From Granulosicoccus sp045106195 (GTDB lineage Bacteria; Pseudomonadota; Gammaproteobacteria; Granulosicoccales; Granulosicoccaceae): 64,000 bases of DNA. The stretch covers positions 176,759 to 240,758 of the forward strand of contig JBGCEH010000059.1 in NCBI GenBank assembly GCA_045106195.1, given 5' to 3'. The notes under the pieces were generated by a model. That model searched no databases. It saw only the letters and a program-made list of their open reading frames with translations, and had not been told where the DNA came from. How positions within the stretch are numbered: position 1 is the first letter of the stretch; every line of letters begins with the position of its first letter. The position numbers were made by a program, and so were the translations under genes. Positions 9,520 to 18,759 of this stretch are shown here, piece by piece.

Positions 9520-10071
9520 ATGGTACTTCTTCAATCCACAATGCTTGAAACCGGTAGCCCCGCCAGCCCGTTTACCCTGCCTGACACACGCAATGCCCAG
9601 ACGGTATCGCTCAGCATGTTCGAAGGTCAGCCGGTTCTGATCGCCTTTATCTGCAACCATTGCCCGTACGTTGTTCATCTGCTGGATGCCTTTACGCAAG
9701 TGGCTCACGACGCCGCAGACAAAGGCGTTACAACCATTGCCATCAGTGCCAATGATGCCACACAATATCCTGCCGACAGCCCCGAGAAGATGGGCCAGCT
9801 GGCGCTCGACAAAGGCTTTGAATTCCCGTACTGCCATGACGAGTCCCAGGATGTAGCGCGTGCCTATTCCGCTGTGTGTACGCCAGATATCTATCTCTTC
9901 GATGCGCAACACAAGCTGTACTACCGCGGTCAGTTTGACGACAGTCGTCCTGGTCAGGGGCAGGCAACCGGCAATGATCTTATCCGGGCCGTAGCCGGTC
10001 TGTTAAACCACCAGCCGCCACCACAGAATGTGCAGCCCAGTGTGGGCTGCAGCATTAAGTGGTGCCGATAG
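9520..10071 (+). CDS. thioredoxin-like (AhpC/TlpA-type) family protein
   Basis: A 183-residue thioredoxin-fold protein. It belongs to the group with a CNHCPYV active-site signature: Cys45 and Cys48 in CNHC, followed by Pro-Tyr. The conserved C-terminal PSVGCSIKW box of this group is also present. No signal peptide is seen, so a cytoplasmic thiol/peroxide function is likely; the substrate is unknown for the family. The ATG at 9520 or 9541 is preferred, because the frame extended to 9388 adds residues that do not look like the family. The 3' end overlaps the next gene by 13 bases. Confidence 0.85.
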   Translation: MVLLQSTMLETGSPASPFTLPDTRNAQTVSLSMFEGQPVLIAFICNHCPYVVHLLDAFTQVAHDAADKGVTTIAISANDATQYPADSPEKMGQLALDKGFEFPYCHDESQDVARAYSAVCTPDIYLFDAQHKLYYRGQFDDSRPGQGQATGNDLIRAVAGLLNHQPPPQNVQPSVGCSIKWCR

Positions 10072-11102
10072 CTGAACTTGTCAGCGTCATTCTGCCGATA
10101 CGGCAATGGCGCGATGAAACCCTCCTTGCCATACAGAGTATCCTGCTGCAGAGCCATCATAATATCGAGCTACTCCTGATCGGTCAGGCCAGCCTTCAGG
10201 ATTTGATCGCAGGGCTTGAGCAATCAGGCGTTAATGACGATCGGATTCGACTGCTCAGCCGGAAACTGCCGGGTATCGTCGGCGCACTCAATACGGGACT
10301 GTACGCGGCACGTGGCAAATTCATTGCACGTATGGATGATGATGACATCGCCTACCCAGAAAGATTGGAAAAGCAGTTGCACTATCTGCGCCTGCACCCA
10401 ACCGTGAAGTTGTGTGCAGGCGCTGTTCGCTTTATCGACAAACAAGGCAACACCTGCAAGGTTGGTGCAGGCTATCAACGCTATGCAAAGTGGCTTAACC
10501 AACTGACCGATTCACACGCTATCGCGCTGGCATGCTACGCCGAGAACCCCATGCCTCACCCGACACTACTAGCGCACCGCGATGTCTGGATGCAGTTGGG
10601 CGGCTATCGCGACGTAGATGGTCCTGAGGATCATGATCTGATATTGCGCGCCATGCTGGCCGGTATTCGCATGGGCAAACCCGACACAGTCGTTCTCGAC
10701 TGGCGAGAACATGATGCGAGACTGACCCGTACCGATAAACGCTATAGGCGTGATGCATTTGTTGCACTCTCTGCACAGGCACTGATCAATAAAAATGGTG
10801 CATTAGCCGGTGATACCGAGCGGCCGGTATGGATCGCGGGTACCGGCAAACAGGCAAGGCACTGGCACGATGAACTCACGGCGTTGAATGTCATCGTTCG
10901 CGGATTCGTCGACATGGCACGCCCGGGCCCGTCCCGCGAAAAACGCAAACTCACTGTCATCACCTACGATCAGCTGGCAGAACAACGTACCGATGAACTG
11001 GTGTTAAGCGCCATTACCCAGTCTACTGGGCGAGTAGCCATCAAACGATTCTGTCACGAGCAATCGTGGATAGAAGGAACTGATTTTATTATTGGAAGTT
11101 AA
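10059..11102 (+). CDS. glycosyltransferase family 2 protein
   Basis: A 347-residue GT-A fold glycosyltransferase. The N-terminal half has the typical opening VSVILPIRQWRDETLLAIQS, the GIVGALNTGLYAARGKFIARMD stretch and a metal-binding DDDD run at 93-96. Donor and acceptor cannot be told from sequence. The C-terminal part (after about 250) does not match the catalytic domain and may bind the acceptor. It starts at GTG (10059 or 10062), overlapping the preceding gene, so the two are probably translationally coupled. Confidence 0.88.
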   Translation: MVPIAELVSVILPIRQWRDETLLAIQSILLQSHHNIELLLIGQASLQDLIAGLEQSGVNDDRIRLLSRKLPGIVGALNTGLYAARGKFIARMDDDDIAYPERLEKQLHYLRLHPTVKLCAGAVRFIDKQGNTCKVGAGYQRYAKWLNQLTDSHAIALACYAENPMPHPTLLAHRDVWMQLGGYRDVDGPEDHDLILRAMLAGIRMGKPDTVVLDWREHDARLTRTDKRYRRDAFVALSAQALINKNGALAGDTERPVWIAGTGKQARHWHDELTALNVIVRGFVDMARPGPSREKRKLTVITYDQLAEQRTDELVLSAITQSTGRVAIKRFCHEQSWIEGTDFIIGS

Positions 11103-11151
11103 TGAGAATCAATTAGGACCTGCACATGAACATGACACAAGGGATTCGGCT

Positions 11152-12117
11152 GTGATCAAACCACTCTTTGATGGCAAGCGTTTTCGCTATCCGGACAACT
11201 CGGATCAGGGTTCACGCTGGGATGTCCTACGCTGGGCGATTACACGCAAGCCTGCCAAATGGCCACGTAAGCTAACAAATCCTGCACCATCGCCTGTCAT
11301 CGAGCAGATAGAGGGTGGTGCTTTGCGACTGACCTTCATCAATCATGCAACGGTGCTGATTCAATGTGATGGACTCAATATCATCACCGATCCCGTATTC
11401 TTCAAACGGGTAAGCCCTGTCAGTTTTGCAGGACCGAGGCGTTACCGAGCTGCAGGCCTGACGCTGGATGCCCTGCCGAAGATCGACGCCATACTGATCA
11501 GTCATACTCACTACGATCATCTGTGTTTGCGCTCCATCAAGCGGCTTTGTGATCGTGATAATCCCGTTATCCTTGCACCATTGAAAAACGGTGCGATTAT
11601 CAATCCCGTCGCAAGCCAGGCAACAACCGAACTCTCCTGGTGGCAATCGCATCTGGTCAACGACACACCCATATCGCTGGTACCCGCCAGACACTGGACA
11701 TCCCGAAAGCCCGGTGATGAAAATCAGTGTTTATGGGGTGGTTTTGTTATCAGCTTTACTTCGGGTGCGCTCTACTTTGCAGGTGATACCGGCTATGGCG
11801 ATGGCGAGCACTTTCGCCAGGCTCAAACTCATCTCGGCCCCTTTCGATGCGCACTTATACCCATTGGCGCTTATGAGCCACGCTGGTTCATGAAACCTCA
11901 GCACATGAACCCGGACGAAGCTGTCATGGCATTCAAGGATCTGGAAACACAGCACGCACTGGGTATCCATCACGGTACCTTCCAGCTAACGGATGAAGCC
12001 CACGACGCACCGGTAAAAGATCTGGAAAATGCCTTGAAAGAACACGATGTGAATGCAGAGATTTTTATCACCTTGCCCAATGGCGGCGCATGGGATGTGC
12101 CACCCATGCTGCTTTAG
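11152..12117 (+). CDS. MBL-fold metal-dependent hydrolase, NAPE-PLD/UlaG-like
   Basis: A metallo-beta-lactamase-fold hydrolase of the group containing N-acyl-phosphatidylethanolamine phospholipase D and UlaG. The metal motif HTHYDH is intact, and the FAGDTGY segment supplies a further metal ligand. A WFMKPQHMNPDEAV stretch and a late HHGTF segment fit NAPE-PLD-like proteins. I prefer the GTG start at 11152 because AAGGG stands eight bases upstream. A TTG at 11092 would overlap the glycosyltransferase gene and add 20 residues. Its stop lies four bases from the convergent pldA stop. Substrate assignment is inference. Confidence 0.85.
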   Translation: MIKPLFDGKRFRYPDNSDQGSRWDVLRWAITRKPAKWPRKLTNPAPSPVIEQIEGGALRLTFINHATVLIQCDGLNIITDPVFFKRVSPVSFAGPRRYRAAGLTLDALPKIDAILISHTHYDHLCLRSIKRLCDRDNPVILAPLKNGAIINPVASQATTELSWWQSHLVNDTPISLVPARHWTSRKPGDENQCLWGGFVISFTSGALYFAGDTGYGDGEHFRQAQTHLGPFRCALIPIGAYEPRWFMKPQHMNPDEAVMAFKDLETQHALGIHHGTFQLTDEAHDAPVKDLENALKEHDVNAEIFITLPNGGAWDVPPMLL

Positions 12118-12121
12118 CTGG

Positions 12122-13204
12122 CTAGAAAAGATTGGTCAATGCGACACCCAGCCCCAGACGCTGCTGGTAGTGATCATAATCGATCAGAGAATCACCGTAC
12201 CCACTGAAGTACTGAACAAAGCCTCTGAACTTGGCAAACAATGGAAACGTCACACCGATCTTGACAGCCCCTTTTCCGGTCTCGGGATTACCCCGAAACA
12301 TCGCAGCATATTCATACTTGTCATCACGCCATGACAGATTGAACTCTCCGTAGCCCATAAAGTCGATAATATCGGGATTATCATCGCCTTCAGCATCACC
12401 AGGTGCGTCCTTTGATTTTTCCGGTAGCCGGTACCATGGCCGGATGCTGCCGACAAAATTACCTTTCTCGTAGATAAACATGGTGTACAAACGATTCCAG
12501 CTTCGCGACAGGCCTTGCACCTGACCATTGGACTGATGCTCAAGGCCAGCTACAAACGCTGTATTACCTCCAAATGGTCCCCACAGCAAAGGCACCAGAT
12601 AGAACCCTTCCGGCTGATAATTGGTTTCACGAAACGGGCTGGACAGATCACTGGAATACAACTGCCACCAGGCTTCAAGGGTTATGGCCAAAGACAGGGC
12701 ATCGTTGGCAAAAAACAGATCGTTTTCATTAAGTTGTGTTTTCAGACTGATCTGAAATTTCACCTCGGCAGGCTGCAGCCCTTCACGCAGGGGAACATCG
12801 TTCTGTTGATAAATTTGTTCATTGATGCCCGTTGTATAACTTACCGGTAAAACAAAATTGTGTTTATGCGCCGTCAGCACGTAAGGGTTGAACGCGGTTT
12901 CACGCTCTACCAGCACACGTTCGGTCAACGCCCCTACAGTATCTTCGGCAACAGGCTGCACGGTCTCATCATCGATTTCTCCACCAAGAGCGGCCCCGGC
13001 AGGCACTTTCACATCATCAATTCCGAACCCGGGAGGTTTGTTGTTAATCCGGAATTGCTGTTCGTCAACGTTGCTCTGTGCTGGTTTTGACGATAGCGGT
13101 GGAGTTACATCACGAAGAGAAGTTGATACCCCCGCGCACGCACCCAGAAAGAAAGGCAGCAAACACAGCAACACCCTTGCATTGATATTGGCGACTTCAG
13201 ACAT
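12122..13204 (-). CDS. pldA: outer-membrane phospholipase A1 (OMPLA)
   Basis: A 360-residue OMPLA beta-barrel that hydrolyses phospholipids misplaced in the outer leaflet. The catalytic HQSNG (HxSxG) is at 223-227 and the Asn of the SWNRLY segment at 237, giving the His-Ser-Asn triad. The barrel strands begin near residue 105, with the conserved NPYVLTAHKHNFVLP. Residues 1-23 form a signal sequence ending LGAC, a plausible lipobox with Cys23. This is followed by an 80-residue linker, so the protein may be lipidated, unlike E. coli PldA. It is convergent with the MBL-fold gene, which, if NAPE-PLD-like, would also act on phospholipids. Confidence 0.93.
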   Translation of the reverse strand: MSEVANINARVLLCLLPFFLGACAGVSTSLRDVTPPLSSKPAQSNVDEQQFRINNKPPGFGIDDVKVPAGAALGGEIDDETVQPVAEDTVGALTERVLVERETAFNPYVLTAHKHNFVLPVSYTTGINEQIYQQNDVPLREGLQPAEVKFQISLKTQLNENDLFFANDALSLAITLEAWWQLYSSDLSSPFRETNYQPEGFYLVPLLWGPFGGNTAFVAGLEHQSNGQVQGLSRSWNRLYTMFIYEKGNFVGSIRPWYRLPEKSKDAPGDAEGDDNPDIIDFMGYGEFNLSWRDDKYEYAAMFRGNPETGKGAVKIGVTFPLFAKFRGFVQYFSGYGDSLIDYDHYQQRLGLGVALTNLF

Positions 13205-13292
13205 CGACTATTGATGCTTCCTGTTTTGTTACGTGAATGGAGTGAACTCAAAAGTGGTACTGCAAACAACTATTGGCTGTCTGTGTAAAACG

Positions 13293-14906
13293 CTAGCCAG
13301 GTGCATCCTCCAGGACAAGGTCACCGGCTCGTTCTCCCACCATCATGCTGGGCGCGTTGGTGTTACCGGTGGGAATTGTGGGAAAAACAGAAGCATCTGC
13401 GATACGCAATCCTTGCAGTCCGTGCACTCGCAGGCGCGAGTCGACCACCGATGTTTTCGTGTCACTGCCCATTCTGCATGTACAGCAGGGATGAAATACA
13501 GTCCACGCATTCGCCTTGATAAAGTCGAACAACTGCTCATCACTTGCGCAAAGGCGGCCAGGATAAATCTCATCAGTGACGACCTGACTGAAATGACTTG
13601 TCGAGATAAACCGGCGCATCAGCTTAATCCCTGCAAGCATAAGATCACGATCGTGCTCGGTACTGAGATAATCCGGCTGAATCGAGGGTGCAACGGCCGG
13701 GTCAGCACTGACAATACGTACGTGTCCAACACTGGTTGGCTTGCAAGGATTAAAACCGATCAGAAATCCGGGGAAAGCATCCGGGTTGATCAAAGGGCGA
13801 GTACCCGGTGGTGCACGGGTATAGCTCACTGGTGAAAAATACAGTTGAAGATCCGGTCGTGAACCAGCGGCTACCGTACTGATAAAACCACCCGCCTGAT
13901 TCAGGCTCAGACTCAGCGGCCCCTTCCTGTATAGCGCAAACTGCAATGCCGCTTTCACCTTTCCGTACCATGGCCGCAAGGCCTGATTCAGCGTGTCAAC
14001 ATTCGACTTGCAAACTAGATCAGCGCCCAGATGATCGCTCAGGTGCTCACCCACAGCTGCAAGCTCAAGCCTCTGTTCAACGCCTGCCGCTTTCAACACC
14101 TGTGCAGGACCGATTCCAGAGACCTGCAGGAGTTGGGGTGAATTGACAGCGCCTGCGCACAAAATGATCTCGACCCGTGCACTTGCCAATTGCTGCTGAC
14201 CCCGATGACGAAATCTGAGCGAGGAGATACGGGAACCCGAAAGATTCAGTTTCTCCACATGCGCATGGGTCAGTACCGTCAGATTAGATCGTCGCATGGC
14301 AGGCTTCAGGTACGCTTTCGCAGCCGAGGCCCGGAAACCGTTGTCTGTGGTTATCTGGTAACACCCAACACCTTCCATCGTTCTGGCGTTATAGTCACTG
14401 GTACGCGGCATGCCGAGCTCTTCTGCGGCATCCATAAAGACCTCACACAAGGGATGGGCTTGTGAACCGATATCGGTCACTGGCAGTGGTCCACCAGTAC
14501 CCCTGAGCTCACAGGGTGCACCTTTCCAGTTTTCCATACGACGGTAGAGCGGCTCTATGTTATCCCAACCCCAACCGTGTGCTACCGATTCCCACTCGTC
14601 AAAATCTGCCCGATGACCACGCACATAAACCATCGCATTTATGGAACTGGACCCACCCAGCACCTTGCCTCGCGGCCAGTAGCTGTGCCGTTCATCAAGA
14701 CCTGCCACCGGCTGCGTCAAATACTTCCAATTGACCGAAGAGTCGTAGTAGGTCTTACCGTAACCAATGGGTAGCTGTACGTAGGGGCGCTGATCGTGGC
14801 CCCCTGCTTCAAGCAGCAAAACACTGTGACGGCCGCAGGCACTGAGGCGATTTGCCATAACGCAGCCCGCTGATCCGGCACCCACAATAATGTAATCGTA
14901 TCGCAT
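13293..14906 (-). CDS. GMC-family FAD-dependent oxidoreductase (choline dehydrogenase-like)
   Basis: A 537-residue glucose-methanol-choline oxidoreductase that oxidises an alcohol with FAD. The N-terminal GAGSAG dinucleotide fold is at 9-14, and the GMC signature region (PRGKVLGGSSSINAMVYVRG) follows near residue 78. Near the C-terminus the catalytic His is about 472 in HPCCTCRMG (most relatives have HPVGTCRMG), with the partner Asn about 517 in TGNTNAP. BetA-like alcohol dehydrogenases share this architecture, but no betaine genes are adjacent, so the substrate is open. The start is divergent from the PAP2 gene with only 31 bases between. Confidence 0.92.
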   Translation of the reverse strand: MRYDYIIVGAGSAGCVMANRLSACGRHSVLLLEAGGHDQRPYVQLPIGYGKTYYDSSVNWKYLTQPVAGLDERHSYWPRGKVLGGSSSINAMVYVRGHRADFDEWESVAHGWGWDNIEPLYRRMENWKGAPCELRGTGGPLPVTDIGSQAHPLCEVFMDAAEELGMPRTSDYNARTMEGVGCYQITTDNGFRASAAKAYLKPAMRRSNLTVLTHAHVEKLNLSGSRISSLRFRHRGQQQLASARVEIILCAGAVNSPQLLQVSGIGPAQVLKAAGVEQRLELAAVGEHLSDHLGADLVCKSNVDTLNQALRPWYGKVKAALQFALYRKGPLSLSLNQAGGFISTVAAGSRPDLQLYFSPVSYTRAPPGTRPLINPDAFPGFLIGFNPCKPTSVGHVRIVSADPAVAPSIQPDYLSTEHDRDLMLAGIKLMRRFISTSHFSQVVTDEIYPGRLCASDEQLFDFIKANAWTVFHPCCTCRMGSDTKTSVVDSRLRVHGLQGLRIADASVFPTIPTGNTNAPSMMVGERAGDLVLEDAPG

Positions 14907-14937
14907 ATGAGGGATTCTGGCGGGATCGGTCTGGCGC

Positions 14938-15753
14938 TTGCAAGTGAAGTCTGCATTCTACGCGTTACCCGCGAGCCTTCGGCTTTTTCCCGTGCATATT
15001 GTTGCAAGCTCGATCACCACATCGTTACGAAACAGGCACCATCTGTTGGCATTGTCGGCATTTATAGCGCTGTTCGTCGTCTTGTGTGGCTATGCCCTGA
15101 TTGTCGATGATTACACCCAGTGGGATGCAACGGTAAGCTACTGGGTTCAGTTACATCGCAGCACACAGGCTGATCAGTGGATGCTGGCGATCACCCTGTT
15201 AGCCGACCTGCCCCTCAGTACGGTACTGTTTCTGGGGCTGGTGATCTTGTTACTGGTAAACCGGCACTGGTGGCTATCGTGCTATTTGTCATGCACCTTT
15301 TTAATCACAGTTCTAGGGGTCGCCATCCTTAAATCGCTAACGCAACGAAGCCGACCGGAACTGACCGAATCTGTACTGTCGCTGATGAGCTTTCCCAGTG
15401 GTCACGCAGCCCGGGCTGTTCTGGTATTTGGCGCTTTTGCGTTGCTCCTCAGCTGCGGGCGAAACTCACAGGCACGTACTATTGCACTGCTGCTAGCGGG
15501 TTTTTTGAGTGTGTCTGTGGCGGCGTCACGGGTATATCTGGGCGTTCACTGGACAAGCGATGTACTGGCAGGCGCAACGCTGGCGATGGTAATGCTGACA
15601 GGTTTGGACTGGCAACTGCGGTTACACGAGGAAGAGCTTGCCTGCTTACCGGTCAAAACCGTTCTGTTAGCCAGTACCGCTGGGTATCTGGTCTATGGTT
15701 TCCATGCCATGACGACACAATCGCTGGTCTACGGAGTCGGCGTGGGCGGTTAG
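14938..15753 (+). CDS. PAP2-family membrane phosphatase
   Basis: An integral membrane phosphatase of the type-2 phosphatidic acid phosphatase family. All three catalytic blocks are present in order: KSLTQRSRP, PSGH, and SRVYLGVHWTSD. About five or six membrane spans are visible. Likely substrates are phosphatidic acid, phosphatidylglycerophosphate or undecaprenyl pyrophosphate; the sequence does not decide. The start is uncertain: a TTG at 14938, or GTG at 14944 or 14992, all with weak ribosome binding sites. Confidence 0.88.
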   Translation: MQVKSAFYALPASLRLFPVHIVASSITTSLRNRHHLLALSAFIALFVVLCGYALIVDDYTQWDATVSYWVQLHRSTQADQWMLAITLLADLPLSTVLFLGLVILLLVNRHWWLSCYLSCTFLITVLGVAILKSLTQRSRPELTESVLSLMSFPSGHAARAVLVFGAFALLLSCGRNSQARTIALLLAGFLSVSVAASRVYLGVHWTSDVLAGATLAMVMLTGLDWQLRLHEEELACLPVKTVLLASTAGYLVYGFHAMTTQSLVYGVGVGG

Positions 15754-15883
15754 TACTCAAAAGCCTTACTGGGAGATTTACACGGATGAGGCACGATATT
15801 AATCCGCAGAACAACATCGCTGTGCCAGACTCCGTAAAAGTACAAACTGTATCCAGTAGCATCACCAAACCATCTTCACCATT

Positions 15884-16912
15884 ATGAGAACATCGTTTGA
15901 GTTCGGCGGCATATCGATAAAAGCCGGCAGCCGTACAGTTGTGGATCTGGAGCTCCCGAAACTCAGCTCTCAAGCGCCAATGAGCCTGCCGGTTCACGTC
16001 ATTCACGGTCGTCGAGAAGGACCCGTGGTATTCATCAGCGCTGCCATCCACGGCGACGAGCTAAACGGGGTTGAGGTCATACGCAGGGTATTGACCACCA
16101 AACTACTCAATCGCATCTCCGGAACCGTCCTGGCAATCCCCGTTGTCAACGCCTATGGACTTGCGCAACAAAGCCGTTACCTGCCAGACAGACGTGATCT
16201 GAACCGATCATTTCCCGGCAGTGATTCCGGTTCTCTGGCCTCACGTCTGGCGCACCTGTTCATGGACCAGATTGTGTCACGTTGCTCGGTAGGTATTGAT
16301 TTTCATACAGGCTCGGGACACCGGACCAATCTTCCCCAGATACGTGCTGACCTTACCGATGAACAAACCCTCTTGCTGGCACGCAACTTCGGTGTACCGG
16401 TAATTCTTAATTCGTCACTCAGGGATGGCTCACTTCGCGCCAGTGCCTGCGATCTGGGCACACGTGTTCTGCTCTATGAGGCGGGTGAAGCACTTCGATT
16501 TGACGAGTTGGCTATTCGCGCCGGCGTGTCCGGTGTATTCAGTGTGTTGAGAGCCCTGAACATGTTGCGTCCCTCAGCGCGCAAGACCGCTAACTACCGA
16601 GAACCGTACGTGGCGTTAAACAGCCGTTGGGAACGCGCTCCAGAGAGCGGTATTCTAAGAACGCGTGCAACCATGGGTAGCAGTGTTGCACGCGATGATG
16701 TGCTGGGGTACATTCACGACCCTGCCAGCAATGATCAAACACCCATAATGGCACGCAGTGCCGGAATCATCATTGGCAGGCTGGAACTACCGGTAGTGCA
16801 TGAAGGCGATGCCGTCTATCACATCGCCCGCTTCGAAGATGACATCGCCGATGTTGAGGAAAACGTTGACATCTTCCAACTCGATCATGGTGAAGATGCT
16901 TTGCTTGACTAG
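15884..16912 (+). CDS. AstE/aspartoacylase-family zinc deacylase (M14-like)
   Basis: A 342-residue zinc hydrolase of the succinylglutamate desuccinylase/aspartoacylase family. Zinc ligands are His56 and Glu59 in AAIHGDELNG and His141 in DFHTGSG; the conserved DRRDLNRSFPG block is at 102-112. The catalytic Glu is likely in LLYEAGEALRF. A C-terminal barrel-like segment follows, typical of the group that deacylates unknown N-acyl compounds. No arginine-catabolism (ast) genes are adjacent, so astE itself is unlikely. The neighbouring RimK-like ligase is notable: these two families often sit close together, suggesting action on amide-linked glutamate or other acyl groups, but this is inference. 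Confidence 0.88.
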   Translation: MRTSFEFGGISIKAGSRTVVDLELPKLSSQAPMSLPVHVIHGRREGPVVFISAAIHGDELNGVEVIRRVLTTKLLNRISGTVLAIPVVNAYGLAQQSRYLPDRRDLNRSFPGSDSGSLASRLAHLFMDQIVSRCSVGIDFHTGSGHRTNLPQIRADLTDEQTLLLARNFGVPVILNSSLRDGSLRASACDLGTRVLLYEAGEALRFDELAIRAGVSGVFSVLRALNMLRPSARKTANYREPYVALNSRWERAPESGILRTRATMGSSVARDDVLGYIHDPASNDQTPIMARSAGIIIGRLELPVVHEGDAVYHIARFEDDIADVEENVDIFQLDHGEDALLD

Positions 16913-16944
16913 AACGAACGATACGCCAGATGTCAGGCAAACTC

Positions 16945-17220
16945 CTAACCTGGCACCCCCTCCCTATTTCGCTTCTTACTGGATGTAGCAGCGGGCGTCG
17001 AGTTATTGGCTTGCCTGGGTGTTTTGATCAAATCACGGTCACTGGCGCGTCTGGATGGCCGTAATGCACGTCCTGTCAGACCATCCCCATAGCGCGTATC
17101 CGAGCTGGGCAAATCATCCTCGGAATAGGGTTCTGACGGGCCAGTCAGCATTACAAAGATACTGACCACCGCCGTCAGTAATACAAGTCCGACGAGGATT
17201 AGCCCTAACAGATCATTCAT
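16945..17220 (-). CDS. small single-span membrane protein, function unknown
   Basis: A 91-residue protein. Residues 4-27 are one strongly hydrophobic segment; the remainder is polar and rich in Arg, Ser and Lys. I do not recognise a family. It begins 27 bases downstream of the symporter stop on the same strand and so is probably co-transcribed, perhaps as an accessory peptide, though nothing in the sequence proves this. AAGGA stands 13 bases upstream of the ATG. Confidence 0.6.
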   Translation of the reverse strand: MNDLLGLILVGLVLLTAVVSIFVMLTGPSEPYSEDDLPSSDTRYGDGLTGRALRPSRRASDRDLIKTPRQANNSTPAATSSKKRNREGVPG

Positions 17221-17247
17221 GATTTATTCTCTATCCTTAATAATAAC

Positions 17248-18642
17248 CTATGCAGTTGGCTCGGTAATCCGATCGCGAGCAGGTTGGTTACTGTCGTGAG
17301 TGGCTTTAATCACATCTGCCATCTCGGCTTCGACTTGCTCATCGATATGCAGGGATTCTTCGGTATCGACAAGGCCGGCGTCAGGATTCTTGAAAACAGC
17401 CTCGTCCAGTTTACCTTCGCTTTTGGCAACGATACACGAGACGGTTGCATCACCAGAGACATTAACCGCAGTCCTGATCATATCCATGAGTCTGTCTACA
17501 CCGAGTATGAGACCAATGCCTTCAATGGGTAACCCGACCTGGGCAAACACCATGGACAACATAATGAGACCCACTCCCGGTACGCCTGCAGTACCAATGG
17601 ACGCCAGAACCGACATCAGGATGACTGTTAAATAGCCAACAATTCCAAGCTCAACACCATAGACGTTGGCAATGAACACGGTAGCCACCCCTTGCATAAT
17701 GGCCGTTCCATCCATGTTAATGGTGGCTCCAAAGGGCACCGTAAAAGAGGCCACTGAATTGTTGACACCGAATCGCTCGGTCACCGTTCGCATTGTGACT
17801 GGGATCGTCGCATTCGAGCTGGCTGTACTAAAGGCGAAAACCTGCACATTACGAATCTTGGGCAGGAACATCGCAGGGCTCAGACCTGAAAAAACCTTGA
17901 GCACGATCATCAAGGTAACAAACAGATGGAACATCAGCGCCGCTACCAGCACACCCACATAGCCTGCCAGCGATGCCAGCAGATCGATACCGAGCTCTGA
18001 TACTGCTTTGGCGATAAGCGCAAATACCGCATACGGTGCAACCGACATAACGATGTTGACCATCTTCATCATGATCTCGTTTGCCACTTCTACACCTTCA
18101 ACAAAGCCTTTTGCCTTGCGGCCCACCAGCAGCATGCTGACACCGATGAGAATGGAGAAAAAGATGACGGGAAGCATGTCACCACTGGCCATCGATTGAA
18201 TCGGATTGCTTGGGATGATATCGATTAACACTTGCGACAACGGCGGAGCCTCTTTGCCGGTGAACGTGGCTTCACTGACCTGGTTCATGCCCTTGCCAAT
18301 ACCAAAGCTGCTGGCGATGACAATCGCCGTCGCTATCGCCACGGCAGTGGTCAGCATGTAGAGCGCGAATGACTTGCCACCGACACGCCCCAAAACGCGG
18401 ATGTCGCCGATACCGCATACTCCGCAGATTAGCGAGAAGATGACCAGCGGCACCACGAGCATCTTCAGTGCATTGACAAACATCTTACCAATGACAAGGA
18501 ACAGGCCGTTAACGATGTATTCGTTAATGAATGAACCCGGCGCGTTTAAACCAAGTAGGTTGATAGCCAGACCAACGGCCATTCCCAAGGCCATACCTGC
18601 CAACACCTTAGTTGTCAGGCTCATTTTCTTTGCTTCGCTCAT
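17248..18642 (-). CDS. dicarboxylate/amino acid:cation (DAACS) symporter
   Basis: A 464-residue sodium/proton symporter of the GltP/DctA/GltPh family, importing glutamate, aspartate or C4-dicarboxylates across the inner membrane. The family signature is clear: the serine-rich SSNATIPVT hairpin near residue 277, and the FGATINMDGTA segment near residue 303 that binds cation and substrate. Eight membrane spans plus hairpins are visible. A polar, acidic tail of about 55 residues follows the last conserved block. AGAGGA stands eight bases upstream of the ATG. Which acid it carries is not decided by sequence. Confidence 0.93.
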   Translation of the reverse strand: MSEAKKMSLTTKVLAGMALGMAVGLAINLLGLNAPGSFINEYIVNGLFLVIGKMFVNALKMLVVPLVIFSLICGVCGIGDIRVLGRVGGKSFALYMLTTAVAIATAIVIASSFGIGKGMNQVSEATFTGKEAPPLSQVLIDIIPSNPIQSMASGDMLPVIFFSILIGVSMLLVGRKAKGFVEGVEVANEIMMKMVNIVMSVAPYAVFALIAKAVSELGIDLLASLAGYVGVLVAALMFHLFVTLMIVLKVFSGLSPAMFLPKIRNVQVFAFSTASSNATIPVTMRTVTERFGVNNSVASFTVPFGATINMDGTAIMQGVATVFIANVYGVELGIVGYLTVILMSVLASIGTAGVPGVGLIMLSMVFAQVGLPIEGIGLILGVDRLMDMIRTAVNVSGDATVSCIVAKSEGKLDEAVFKNPDAGLVDTEESLHIDEQVEAEMADVIKATHDSNQPARDRITEPTA

Positions 18643-18759
18643 CGTGAAGGTCCTCTACGGGTTGGAAAACAGATTAATCAGGACAGTGGCGCTTATTTCC
18701 TTGGATTTGAAAGATTGATACGATATGAACAATTACCTTACTTGACGCACAAACACCGG

